Shown here piece by piece: positions 17,792 through 27,785 of a DNA stretch of 41,462 nt (the first letter of the stretch is position 1; each line of letters starts with the position of its first letter). Source of the DNA: Nevskia sp. (GTDB lineage Bacteria > Pseudomonadota > Gammaproteobacteria > Nevskiales > Nevskiaceae); the NCBI RefSeq assembly GCF_023266035.1, contig NZ_JAHFRY010000022.1, positions 1-41,462 of the forward strand, in the 5' to 3' direction. The position numbers and the translations under genes are program-made. The notes below the pieces were generated by a model. That model was given only the letters and a program-made list of their open reading frames with translations. It was not told the origin of the DNA and made no database searches.

Positions 17792-18581
17792 TGCACCACT
17801 CCGCCTTGCGCTTTTCGAGGAAGGCATTGACGCCTTCCTTCTGATCGAGGGTGTCGAACAGATCGACGAAGGCTTCGCGCTCCACCGGCAGCACCTGCTT
17901 CAGCGGCACGCCACGGGTGCTCTGGATCAGGGTCTTGCAGATCGCGACACTGGTCGGGCTTTGCTTCGCGGCCGCTTCCGCGAGCTTCAGCGCAGCTTCC
18001 AGCGCGGAGCCGGTTGGGACCACTTGTTCGACAAGGCCGATGTCCTTCGCAGTAGCCGCGTCGATGCGCTCGCCACACAGGATCATCCGCTTCGCCCAGC
18101 CTTCACCGACCAGGGCCGCGAGGTTCTGGGTGCCGCCGGCGCAGGGCAGCAGGCCGACCGTTGCTTCCGGCAGCGCCAGTTGCGCCTGGGTTTCGGCGAT
18201 GCGGATATCGCAGGCCAGTGCGCATTCCAGACCGCCGCCCATCGCGAAGCCATTGATCGCGGCGATGCTGACGCCCCGGAAGGCGCTGAGCGTTTCGAAG
18301 GCTTCGCCGAAGCGGCGGGCCATGTCACGGGCGCGGGCCTTGTCGCCATCGGCGAACAGCTTGAGATCGGCGCCCGCCGAGAAGAACTTGGCGCCGTCGC
18401 CGGTGATCACCAGCGCGTAGATCTCGCGATCGGCGTTCAGATCGAGCACCAAAGCTTTGAGCGCTGCGAGGCTGTCGGCGGTCCAGGTATGAGCCGGTGG
18501 ATTGTTCAGCGTGACGATGGCGGTGTGGCCACGCTTTTCGAGTTTCAGATTGGTGTAGCTCGTGTCGCTGGGGCTGCTCAT
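17784..18581 (-). CDS. Enoyl-CoA hydratase (methacrylyl-CoA hydratase role likely)
   Basis: 265 residues with the crotonase signature: FFSAGADLKLFADGD, then INGFAMGGGLECALACDIRIA and LPEATVGLLPCAGGTQNLA, carrying the oxyanion-hole glycines and catalytic Glu positions. In this cluster it should hydrate methacrylyl-CoA to 3-hydroxyisobutyryl-CoA. Its ATG overlaps the acyl-CoA dehydrogenase stop (ATGA) and its 3' end overlaps the hydrolase gene, so it is translationally coupled on both sides. Substrate preference is inferred from context; general short-chain enoyl-CoA hydratase activity cannot be excluded. Confidence 0.9.
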   Translation of the reverse strand: MSSPSDTSYTNLKLEKRGHTAIVTLNNPPAHTWTADSLAALKALVLDLNADREIYALVITGDGAKFFSAGADLKLFADGDKARARDMARRFGEAFETLSAFRGVSIAAINGFAMGGGLECALACDIRIAETQAQLALPEATVGLLPCAGGTQNLAALVGEGWAKRMILCGERIDAATAKDIGLVEQVVPTGSALEAALKLAEAAAKQSPTSVAICKTLIQSTRGVPLKQVLPVEREAFVDLFDTLDQKEGVNAFLEKRKAEWCNG

Positions 18582-19738
18582 CGCAATATCTCCGGTGCGC
18601 CTTCGCGCAAGATGGCGCGGGCCACGATGACCCGCATGATGTCGTTGGTGCCTTCGAGAATCTGGTGCACGCGGCTGTCGCGCACGTGCCGTTCCAGCGG
18701 GTATTCGCGGCTGTAGCCGTAGCCGCCGTGCAGTTGCAGCGCCTGGTTGGCGACTTCGAAACCAATGTCGGTGGCATGGCGCTTGGCCATCGCGCAGTAG
18801 GTGCTGGCGTCCGGGCTGCCGCTGTCGAGCATCCAGGCCGCAAGCCTCACCATCTGCCGCGCCGACACCAGGTCGATCAGCATGTCGGCAAGCCGGAACT
18901 GCAAGCCTTGGAATTGGGAGAGCGTCTGCCCGAACTGCTTGCGGGTGTTCAGATGGGCCTGCGCCCGATCGAGCGCCGACTGCGCGGTGCCGACCGAACA
19001 GGTGGCGATGTTGATGCGACCGCCATCCAGCGCCTTCATCGCGATCTGGAAACCTTCGCCTTCGGCACCCAGGCGATTGCCTTCCGGCACCTCGACGTTG
19101 TCGAAGCTGATCGCCCGCGTCGGCTGGCTGTTCCAGCCCATCTTGTGTTCCTTCTTGCCGTAGCGGATACCCGGCGCATCGGCCGGCACGGCGAAGGTCG
19201 AGATGCCCTTGGCGCCAGCGCAGCCGGTGCGAGCGAAGACCACCAGCAGATTGGTCGCGCCAGCGCCGGAGATGAACACCTTGCTGCCGTTCAGCACGTA
19301 CTTGTCGCCGCGCTTTTCGGCCCGGGTTTTCAGCGACGCGGCATCGGAGCCGGCATCGGGCTCGGTCAGGCAGTAGCTGCCCAGCGCTTCACCACGCGCC
19401 AGCCTTGGCACCCATTCGTCACGGATGCCGGGCTGCGCCCAGCGCGCGACCATCCAGCAGACCATGTTGTGGATGGTGATGTAGGCCGCGGTGCTGGTGC
19501 AGCCGGCGGCGAGTTCTTCGAGGATGATCGAAGCATCGAGCCGGCTCAGGCCCAGGCCGCCGAGCGCTTCCGGCGTGTAGATGCCGCAGAAGCCAAGTTC
19601 GCCGGCCTTGGCGATGGTCTCCAGCGGAAACTCGCATTCGGCATCCCAGCGCGCCGCATGCGGCGCCAGTTCGCCGCGCGCAAAGCTGCGCGCGGCGTCC
19701 TGATAGGCCAGCTGGTCCTCGCTGAGCGCGAAGTTCAT
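18578..19738 (-). CDS. Acyl-CoA dehydrogenase, isobutyryl-CoA dehydrogenase type
   Basis: 386 residues from MNFALSEDQLAYQDAARSFA at 19738; the longer frame upstream starts with Pro/Ala-rich sequence unlike the family. It has the FAD and substrate motifs YCLTEPDAGSDAASLKTRA and FISGAGATNLLVVFARTG, the QFGQTLSQFQGLQFRLADM helix and the C-terminal ILEGTNDIMRVIVAR, where the Glu is the expected catalytic base. In valine degradation it converts isobutyryl-CoA to methacrylyl-CoA and passes electrons to ETF. It lies 26 nt after mmsA and overlaps the hydratase gene by 4 nt. Confidence 0.91.
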   Translation of the reverse strand: MNFALSEDQLAYQDAARSFARGELAPHAARWDAECEFPLETIAKAGELGFCGIYTPEALGGLGLSRLDASIILEELAAGCTSTAAYITIHNMVCWMVARWAQPGIRDEWVPRLARGEALGSYCLTEPDAGSDAASLKTRAEKRGDKYVLNGSKVFISGAGATNLLVVFARTGCAGAKGISTFAVPADAPGIRYGKKEHKMGWNSQPTRAISFDNVEVPEGNRLGAEGEGFQIAMKALDGGRINIATCSVGTAQSALDRAQAHLNTRKQFGQTLSQFQGLQFRLADMLIDLVSARQMVRLAAWMLDSGSPDASTYCAMAKRHATDIGFEVANQALQLHGGYGYSREYPLERHVRDSRVHQILEGTNDIMRVIVARAILREGAPEILR

Positions 19739-19763
19739 GGTCGCGGCCGCCGGGGTCGGCGGC

Positions 19764-21290
<1,527 letters not shown>

Positions 21291-21340
21291 CGAAGGTCCT
21301 CGGGATGGATTGCAGTGCACGCCCTGTTCAAGCGCGGCGA

Positions 21341-21360
21341 TGTTTTGCATTATTCGCATC
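21341..21360. promoter_or_regulatory. Candidate regulator box near mmsA
   Basis: TTTTGCATTATTCGCA lies about 55 nt upstream of the mmsA start. It resembles half-sites of the TTTGCAAA type reported for RamB/PrpR-family regulators. Assignment is by eye. Confidence 0.4.
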
Positions 21361-21416
21361 CAGCAGCCCGTGAACAGCACTGAAAAGGCGAATTGATGTG
21401 AAGAAAGCCAGCCCGA

Positions 21417-21433
21417 TTTGCAAATTTTGCGAA
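21417..21433. promoter_or_regulatory. Candidate operator with TTTGCAAA / TTTTGCGAA direct repeat
   Basis: TTTGCAAATTTTGCGAA, two copies of a TTTGC(A/G)AA-like half-site in direct orientation, ends 10 nt before the regulator start codon. RamB/PrpR-type regulators of short-chain fatty-acid metabolism bind motifs of this type, so autoregulation and control of mmsA from one intergenic region are plausible. Confidence 0.5.
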
Positions 21434-21443
21434 GAATCCTGAG

Positions 21444-22811
21444 ATGGCCAAGGCCTACATGGGCGTGCGCCTGCAGCGTCTGCGCGAGGAGCGCGGCATC
21501 AGCCAGGTGGCGCTGGCCAAGGCGCTGGGCATCTCGCCGAGTTATCTCAATCAGATCGAGCACAACCAGCGGCCGCTGACGGTGGCGATCCTGCTGCGCA
21601 TCAACGCCGAGTTCGGCGTCGACGTGCAGCTGTTCTCGGACGACAAGGAAGCCGGCCTGATCGCCGACGTGCGCGACGTGCTCGCAGACGCAGGCGCCGA
21701 AACGGTGTCGATGGCCGAGCTGCGTTCGCTGGCGTCGAACATGCCGGCAGTGGCGCGGGCGATCGTCGAGCTGCACCGGCGCAATCGTGGTCTGAACGAG
21801 CGTGCTGACAGCTTCGCGGCCCGCTTGGGAGACGGTCACAAGCTGGCCTCGTTCGCGCTGCCCGGCACTCACGACGAGGTGCGCGACTACTTCAACCAGC
21901 GCCACAACCACGTCGCCGAACTCGACGTCGCGGCCGAAGCGATCTTCGCCGACAGCCAGCTTGCGATCGGCGACGTCGCCACTCGTCTCGCGCAGCGCCT
22001 GAACGCGCGGTATGGCGTGCGCCTGCAGATCGCCAGCACTGACGACAGCGAGTTGCCGAAGCGCCGCTACGACGCCGAGACCCGAACCCTGCGCCTGCCG
22101 GATCACCTGCGCCCTGGCCAGCAGGCATTCCAGATGGCGGTGCAGTTGGCGCAGCTGGAGATCGGCGATCTGCTCGACTCGCTGATCACCCATGCCAAGT
22201 TCACCAGCGACGAATCACGGCGCCTTGCGCGCATCGGTCTGGCCAACTACTTCGCCGGTGCGCTGGTGATGCCGTACGCGGCCTTCCTGCAATCGGCCGA
22301 GGAACTGGCTTACGACATCGAGCGGCTGTCGAATCGTTTCGGCGTCGGCTTCGAAGCGGTCTGCCATCGCCTGTCGACCCTGCAGCGGCCGGGCATGCCG
22401 GGACTGCCGTTCTTCTTCGTCAGAGTCGACCGCGCCGGCAATGTCTCGAAGCGGCATTCGGCGGCGGACTTCCACTTTTCGCGGATCGGCGGCACCTGTC
22501 CGCTGTGGATCGTCTACGAAGCCTTCAGCCAGCCGGAACGAGTGCTGACCCAGACCGCGGTGATGCCGGACGGCCGCCACTACCTGTGGATCGCCCGCCA
22601 GGTGGTCAGCGGCCCGGTCGGCTACGGTCGGCCGCAGAAAACCTTCGCGATTGGCCTGGGCTGCGATCTGCGCCATGCGCATCGCTTGATCTATTCACGC
22701 GGCTTGGACCTGTCCGATCCGGCCGCCGCCACGCCGATCGGCACCGGCTGCAAGGTCTGCGAACGGCAGCGCTGCCCGCAGCGGGCGGCGCCGTCGTTGC
22801 TCGATCACTGA
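21444..22811 (+). CDS. XRE-family regulator of the RamB/PrpR (ScfR, DUF2083) type
   Basis: 455 residues. The N-terminal helix-turn-helix spans about residues 8-62 ([20 protein letters not shown], then [16 protein letters not shown]). An IrrE-like middle domain follows ([21 protein letters not shown]), then a C-terminal domain ending with clustered cysteines ([18 protein letters not shown]). This is the architecture of short-chain fatty-acyl regulators such as RamB and PrpR, which sense acyl-CoA and control propionate or acetate metabolism. It is divergent from mmsA, whose pathway makes propionyl-CoA, which fits a role as its regulator. Confidence 0.88.
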   Translation: MAKAYMGVRLQRLREERGISQVALAKALGISPSYLNQIEHNQRPLTVAILLRINAEFGVDVQLFSDDKEAGLIADVRDVLADAGAETVSMAELRSLASNMPAVARAIVELHRRNRGLNERADSFAARLGDGHKLASFALPGTHDEVRDYFNQRHNHVAELDVAAEAIFADSQLAIGDVATRLAQRLNARYGVRLQIASTDDSELPKRRYDAETRTLRLPDHLRPGQQAFQMAVQLAQLEIGDLLDSLITHAKFTSDESRRLARIGLANYFAGALVMPYAAFLQSAEELAYDIERLSNRFGVGFEAVCHRLSTLQRPGMPGLPFFFVRVDRAGNVSKRHSAADFHFSRIGGTCPLWIVYEAFSQPERVLTQTAVMPDGRHYLWIARQVVSGPVGYGRPQKTFAIGLGCDLRHAHRLIYSRGLDLSDPAAATPIGTGCKVCERQRCPQRAAPSLLDH

Positions 22812-22827
22812 AAAGCCAAAAGCAATC

Positions 22828-22922
22828 TCACGCAAAGACGCGAAGACGCGGAGAAAAGCAAAGCAAAAGCTTTTATCTAGAAAAGCTTTTGCCGTTCCCT
22901 GCGTCTTTGCGTCTTTGCGTGA
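22828..22922. repeat. Nested inverted repeat between convergent genes
   Basis: Outer arms TCACGCAAAGACGCGAAGAC (22828-22847) and its near-complement ending GTCTTTGCGTGA at 22922. An inner perfect repeat GCAAAAGCTTTT - ATCTAG - AAAAGCTTTTGC spans 22863-22892. It lies between convergent stops, so it may terminate both transcripts. The ACGCAAAGACGC unit looks like a dispersed palindromic element. Confidence 0.7.
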
Positions 22923-22939
22923 GGCCAGCTTCAGCTTTC

Positions 22940-24172
22940 TCAGCCCGTGTACTCGCGCCCGAAGATATGCCGCGCAATCACCCAGCTCTGGATCTCGTTG
23001 GCGCCTTCGTAGATCTCGCCGATCTTGGCGTCGCGGTAGATCGATTCCAGCGGGAAGTTCTTGCCCGGGCCGGACAAGGTCTTGACGAAGCCATAGGCGC
23101 CGCAGACCTGGATCGCGTCGCGCGCCATGTCGCAGGCGAGGCGAGAGCCCACCAATTTGGCCATCGCCGCTTCGATGTCGGCGCCGCCTTCCTTGTCGAA
23201 ACGAATGGCAGCCTTCTGGTACAGGCTGCGCGCCATCTCGATCTGGGTCGCGTGTTCGGCGAACTTGTACTGCCAGTGCTGCATGCGGGCCAGCTCCTGG
23301 CCGAACACCTTGCGCTGGGTCATGTAGTGGCTGGAGAAATCGAAGGCCGCCTGACCCATCGCGACCCCGACCGCGCCGATGCCCATGCGACCGAGCACCA
23401 GGGCCGAGATCGCCGTGCGCAGGCCGCTGCCTTCCTTCCGGCCGACCAGATGATCGTCCGCCACGAACACGTCCTTGAAGGTGATGTCGGCGGTCAGCTG
23501 CACGTGGTTGCCCATCTTCAGATCGGGGGCCGACACGGTGACGCCGGGCTGGTGCATGTCGGCCAGCAGCATGGTCAAGGTCTCGCCGGTCTTGCACAGC
23601 ACCAGGATCAGATCGCCGACCGGCGAGTTGGTGATCCAGCGTTTGATGCCGTTGACGAGATAGCCGCCATCGACCTTCGTCGCGGTGGTTTCCATCGATT
23701 TCACCGACAGATCGGTGCTGGCATTCGGCTCGCTGGTCGCGAAGCAGCCGACGAACTCGCCCTTGATCAGCTTCGGCAGGTAGTGGTTGCGGATGTGCGC
23801 CGGCGCGCGCTCCAGGGTCTTGCCGACCAGGATCGCCTGGCCGTCGTAGAGCGCCGAGGCCAGCGACGGCGAGTAGTAGGCCAGCTCTTCGAGCACGGTC
23901 AGGGTCGCCAGGGTCGGGTATTCCAGGCCGCGGCCGCCGACGTCCTTCGCATACGGAATCTCGTAGATGCCGGCCTTGGCCATCGCGTCGAACTCGGCGC
24001 GGGCGAAGTTCTCCTTGGCTTCCGGTGTGGTGTTCAGGCGATGGGCGACCGGCGCCAGCACTTCATCGCAGAACGCCCGCACTTCCTTGCGGATCGCCTT
24101 GGTTTCCTCGGGCAGGAAGATGTCGCTGTACAGGGAATCGGCTTTGCGGGGCGGGCGGGCGGTGGCAGTCAT
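22940..24172 (-). CDS. Acyl-CoA dehydrogenase family protein
   Basis: 410 residues from the ATG at 24172; a TTG at 24208 would add 12 residues rich in Pro. It has the family motifs VGCFATSEPNASTDLSVKS and RWITNSPVGDLILVLCKTG for FAD and substrate binding, the RKVFGQELARMQHWQYKFAEH helix, and IYEGANEIQSWVIARHIFGR with the likely catalytic Glu. It oxidises an acyl-CoA to the trans-2-enoyl-CoA with electron transfer to ETF. Chain-length specificity is not visible. It stands alone, convergent with the regulator gene and divergent from the lipid operon, so it may take part in fatty-acid or branched-chain turnover. Confidence 0.88.
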   Translation of the reverse strand: MTATARPPRKADSLYSDIFLPEETKAIRKEVRAFCDEVLAPVAHRLNTTPEAKENFARAEFDAMAKAGIYEIPYAKDVGGRGLEYPTLATLTVLEELAYYSPSLASALYDGQAILVGKTLERAPAHIRNHYLPKLIKGEFVGCFATSEPNASTDLSVKSMETTATKVDGGYLVNGIKRWITNSPVGDLILVLCKTGETLTMLLADMHQPGVTVSAPDLKMGNHVQLTADITFKDVFVADDHLVGRKEGSGLRTAISALVLGRMGIGAVGVAMGQAAFDFSSHYMTQRKVFGQELARMQHWQYKFAEHATQIEMARSLYQKAAIRFDKEGGADIEAAMAKLVGSRLACDMARDAIQVCGAYGFVKTLSGPGKNFPLESIYRDAKIGEIYEGANEIQSWVIARHIFGREYTG

Positions 24173-24385
24173 GGGGAGGTTCAAGCCAGGGGGCGGGAAA
24201 TTGAGCAAGGGATGGTGGGGCAGGGCGCACCAGCCCGTCCCCCACTTTGGTTCGGAAGCTGAGGCAGGCGCTTCGACACGACAGAACTTTGGTCGGGTCC
24301 ATGCCGCGCTTGTCGGACTAGACTGGGAGCCTACAAAAACGCGCGCCGGTCTGGAGCGAGCGCGCCCTAGCCCAGAGAGCTACCC

Positions 24386-24439
24386 ATGTCCATGCCTATG
24401 CCTATGGCCATCGGCTCCGTTGCCGGAGCCTGTCCATGA
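24386..24439 (+). CDS. Possible 17-codon leader ORF before the lipid operon
   Basis: ATG at 24386 after CAGAGAG, 17 codons (MSMPMPMAIGSVAGACP), TGA at 24437 overlapping the ATG of the acyltransferase gene (ATGA). It begins with tandem Met-Pro codons from a short CCTATG repeat. It probably serves translational coupling. Confidence 0.35.
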   Translation: MSMPMPMAIGSVAGACP

Positions 24440-26289
24440 ACCTGCTGCGCGAACTGATAGCCAGCACGCCGCTGGCCCCCTTGCTCGAAGCGCGACGCCT
24501 GGCGCGCCAGCCGCGCTTCCGAGCCGAGATCGAAGCGCTGGCGGCGAAGCTCGACCGGCCGGTCGAGGCCGTGGCCCACGACGCCGAAGCCCGGCTGCGC
24601 GAGATGGTCACCGTCAAGGCCGAGGGCTGGACCTGGCTCTGGGATCACGCGATGGGGCCGGCGCATACGCGGGCGTTCACCGTCGACGCCGACAGCGCCG
24701 CCGTCGCCCGGCTCAAGGAGCTGAACCAGAAGCACGCGCTGGTGTTCCTGCCTTCGCATCGCTCGTACGCCGATGTCTTCGTCACCTCGAAGGTCATGCG
24801 CGAACACGGCGCCCGCCGCACCCGCGTGCTCGGCGGTGACAACCTGGCCTTCTTCCCGCTGGGGCCGATCGCCCGCCACTCCGGCGGCGTGTTCATCCGC
24901 CGCTCGTTCGGCGACGACAGCATCTACAAGGCCATGCTGCGCGAGTACCTGACGCACCTGGTCGCCAACGGCGAAAACCTGGAGTGGTACATGGAAGGCG
25001 GGCGCAGCCGCACCGGCAAGCTGCGACCGCCGAAGTACGGCCTGCTGAGCTACCTCGTCCATGCCATCCGCAGCGGCGCGGCGAAGGACGTGATCCTGGT
25101 GCCGACCTCGATCTGCTACGACCAGCTGCACGAAGTGCGGGCGATGATGGATCAGGAATCCAGCGGCGTGAAACCGAAGGAAGGCCTGCCCTGGCTGATC
25201 GATTACGCACGGATGCAGGGCACCTGGATCGGCCACGTCCACCTGCGCTTCGGCACGCCGATGTCGCTGGCCGAACGGATCGCCGAAACCGGCGATGACC
25301 GCGAACGGGCGCCCCAGCAAGCCAAGTTCCTGGTCGAAAAGACTGCCTTCGAAGTGTTCAAGCGGATCAACCTCGCGACCCCGGTGACCACCCAGGCGCT
25401 GGCGACCCTGGCGCTGCTGACCTCCGGCGATCGCGCCCTGACCCTGGACGAAGTGCATCGCCGCACCGTGCCACTGCTCGACTACCTGCGTGCCCGCAGC
25501 GTGCCGGTGTCGCAAGTCGAAGCGCTGCGCCATCACGAGGGCGTGCTCGATACCCTGGCGTCGCTGGTCGATACGTCCGTCGTCGAACGCTTCCGCGCCG
25601 GGGCCGAGCCGGTGTACCGGATCGCGCCCGGCCAGCACGCGGTCGCGGCCTATTACCGTAATAGTGCCCTGCACTGGTTCATCAACCGCGCGATCCTCGA
25701 ACTGGCGATGTGGAAGGCCGCGCGCAGCGGCGCCGATGATCTGGTCAAGGCCGGCAAGCAGGAAACCCTGGCGCTGCGCGACCTGCTGAAGTTCGAATTC
25801 ATCTTCAGCGACCGCGCCGGCTTCCGCGACGAGCTGCTCACCGAGTCCGACCTGTTCGACCCCGAATGGCGCCAGCGTCTGGCGACTGCCGAGCAGCGCC
25901 TGGCGATGATCGCCGAAGCGCCGTTCCTGATCGCCCCGACCGTGCTGCCGACCTTCCTCGAAGCCCATTTCGTGGTGGCCGACCGCCTGACCGCGCTGGC
26001 ACCGGCCGTGGCCATCCGCAACGCAGAGTTCATCGACAGCTGCATGGCGGTCGGCCGCCAGTACCTGCTGCAGCGGCGCATCGTCCATCCCGAATGCCTG
26101 TCGCGCGAGCTGTTCGCCAATGCGCTGAAGCTGGCTGCCAACCGCGGCCTGGTCGCGCCCGGCGATGCCGAGCTGAGCTTGCGCCGCAGCGCATTCGCGC
26201 AGGAATGCGAAGGCCATGTGCGGGCCGTCAACGCGCTCGGCGAGCTGCGCCAGCGTCCTGTCTCCCTGCCTGTCGGAGTACTGTCATGA
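24436..26289 (+). CDS. Glycerol-3-phosphate acyltransferase (PlsB-type)
   Basis: 617 residues. Acyltransferase block I HRSYAD (HX4D, His108, Asp113), block II region GGVFIRRSFGDD, block III EGGRSRTGKLRPPKYG from Glu187 and block IV VPTSICYDQ match the PlsB/GPAT family, which transfers an acyl group to sn-1 of glycerol-3-phosphate. It is shorter than E. coli PlsB (about 807 residues), mainly at the N-terminus. It starts a four-gene operon and overlaps the next gene by 4 nt. The same order, PlsB-type, HAD-PlsC fusion, WS/DGAT, is known from Mycobacterium tuberculosis (plsB2, Rv2483c, Rv2484c), which supports a neutral-lipid role. Confidence 0.87.
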   Translation: MNLLRELIASTPLAPLLEARRLARQPRFRAEIEALAAKLDRPVEAVAHDAEARLREMVTVKAEGWTWLWDHAMGPAHTRAFTVDADSAAVARLKELNQKHALVFLPSHRSYADVFVTSKVMREHGARRTRVLGGDNLAFFPLGPIARHSGGVFIRRSFGDDSIYKAMLREYLTHLVANGENLEWYMEGGRSRTGKLRPPKYGLLSYLVHAIRSGAAKDVILVPTSICYDQLHEVRAMMDQESSGVKPKEGLPWLIDYARMQGTWIGHVHLRFGTPMSLAERIAETGDDRERAPQQAKFLVEKTAFEVFKRINLATPVTTQALATLALLTSGDRALTLDEVHRRTVPLLDYLRARSVPVSQVEALRHHEGVLDTLASLVDTSVVERFRAGAEPVYRIAPGQHAVAAYYRNSALHWFINRAILELAMWKAARSGADDLVKAGKQETLALRDLLKFEFIFSDRAGFRDELLTESDLFDPEWRQRLATAEQRLAMIAEAPFLIAPTVLPTFLEAHFVVADRLTALAPAVAIRNAEFIDSCMAVGRQYLLQRRIVHPECLSRELFANALKLAANRGLVAPGDAELSLRRSAFAQECEGHVRAVNALGELRQRPVSLPVGVLS

Positions 26290-27785
26290 ACCCTTCCGTA
26301 GCGGCGCGCCTGGCGCAGATCGCTGCCGGCCCCGGCGGTCCTGAAATCGGCGCCTTCTTCGATTTCGACGGTACCCTGATCGACGGCTTTTCGGCTCTGT
26401 ATCTGGTCAAGGAGCGCTGGAAGCGGAAGCAGATCGGCCTGCGCGAAGCTTCCGAACTGCTGACCTTCGGGCTGATGACGCACCCGGGCGACAGCGATTT
26501 CGTCGAGCTGATCGAGAACGCCGTCGGCCGCTGGAAGGGCATGGCCGAGGCCGATATCGCGGCGCTGTGGGAAAAGATCTTCATCCGCGACATTGCCCAG
26601 ACCGTGTTCCCGGAAAGCTGGCGGCTGGTGCAGGCGCACCGGCGTGCCGGCCACACGGTGGTGGTCGCGTCATCGGCGACGCGCTGGCAGATTCTGCCGG
26701 CCGCACGCGAGTTCGGCATCGAGCATGTGCTGGCGACGCCGGTCGAGATCCGCGACGCCCTGCTCACCGGCCGGCTCGCCGGGCATCCGCTTTGGAATGC
26801 GGGCAAGGCGCGCGCGGTGCAGGCCTTCGCCAAGGCGCAGGGCGTGGCGCTGGACCAGAGCTATGGCTACGCGAACGGCGATGAGGACATCGCCTTCCTG
26901 TCGGCACTCGGCCTGCCGATGGCGATCAACCCCAAGCCTTTGCTGGCGGCGACCGCAGCGAGTGCCGACTGGCCGGTCGCCTGCCTGGCGCAGCGCCGCA
27001 AGCTGACGCTCGAACACCGGCTGCGCACCACAGCGAGCTATGCGGCGATGGCCGGAACCTTTGTCGGTGGCCTTGCCGCCAACGCGCTCGGCCTGCCCAG
27101 GGGCCAGTCGCGCAATCTGGTGACTTCGGTGGCGCCGGAACTGGCGCTGGCCGCAGCCGGCATCGAGCTGCGCATCCAGGGGGAGGAAAACCTGTGGACG
27201 ACGCGGCCGGCGGTGTTCCTGTTCAACCACCAGAGCCCGCTCGATCTGGTGATCGGCGTGCAGCTGATGCGCCGCGATGCGACCGGCGTGGTCAAGGCCG
27301 AGATGGGGCAGATGCTCGGCTGGGGCCAGTTCGCGCGCTTCATGGACCTGGCCCTGGTCGACCGCGCTGATCCCGACAAGGCGAAAGCGGCGCTGGCCCC
27401 GGCGGTCGAAAAACTGAAAGCGGGCCTGTCGCTGGGCATCTGCCCGGAAGGGACGCGCAGCTATTCGCCGCGGCTGGGCAGGTTCAAGAAAGGCGCCTTC
27501 CATCTGGCCTTGCAGGCCCAAGTGCCGATCGTGCCGGTGGTGATGCGCAATGTCGGCGACGTGATGCACCGCGACTCGGCCTGGATGCGTCCCGGAGTCG
27601 TCGAGATCTGTGTGCTGCCAGCGGTCGACACCACCGACTGGACGCGCGAAACCCTGGACCAGCACGTCGACGAAGTCCGCCAGCAGTTCGTCGATACCCT
27701 GGCCGACTGGCCGGGCGAGGCCAAGCCCAAACCGCAGCCTGCCGTCCGCAAGCGCCGCAAGACCACCCCTGGAGCAAACGCATGA
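26286..27785 (+). CDS. HAD phosphatase-PlsC (1-acylglycerol-3-phosphate acyltransferase) fusion
   Basis: 499 residues with two domains. Residues 21-225 form a HAD-IB phosphatase: nucleophile motif DFDGT at 26-30, VVVASSAT, and the acidic motif GYANGDEDIAFL. Residues 290-480 form a PlsC acyltransferase with NHQSPLD (His315, Asp320) and PEGTRS (Glu388). The C-terminus is basic (RKRRKTT). PlsC makes phosphatidic acid from lysophosphatidic acid. The HAD domain could dephosphorylate a lipid intermediate, which would supply diacylglycerol to the next enzyme, but HAD-IB substrates in such fusions are not settled. The ATG overlaps the upstream stop (ATGA) and its own stop overlaps the WS/DGAT start. 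Confidence 0.9.
   Translation: MNPSVAARLAQIAAGPGGPEIGAFFDFDGTLIDGFSALYLVKERWKRKQIGLREASELLTFGLMTHPGDSDFVELIENAVGRWKGMAEADIAALWEKIFIRDIAQTVFPESWRLVQAHRRAGHTVVVASSATRWQILPAAREFGIEHVLATPVEIRDALLTGRLAGHPLWNAGKARAVQAFAKAQGVALDQSYGYANGDEDIAFLSALGLPMAINPKPLLAATAASADWPVACLAQRRKLTLEHRLRTTASYAAMAGTFVGGLAANALGLPRGQSRNLVTSVAPELALAAAGIELRIQGEENLWTTRPAVFLFNHQSPLDLVIGVQLMRRDATGVVKAEMGQMLGWGQFARFMDLALVDRADPDKAKAALAPAVEKLKAGLSLGICPEGTRSYSPRLGRFKKGAFHLALQAQVPIVPVVMRNVGDVMHRDSAWMRPGVVEICVLPAVDTTDWTRETLDQHVDEVRQQFVDTLADWPGEAKPKPQPAVRKRRKTTPGANA

Noticed and set aside
22505..24262. 585-codon plus-strand ORF across the regulator end and acyl-CoA dehydrogenase
   Set aside because: Crosses the intergenic palindrome and has no domain signature; shadow.
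24367..26217. 616-codon minus-strand ORF opposite the PlsB-type gene
   Set aside because: Antisense shadow; acyltransferase motifs are on the plus strand.
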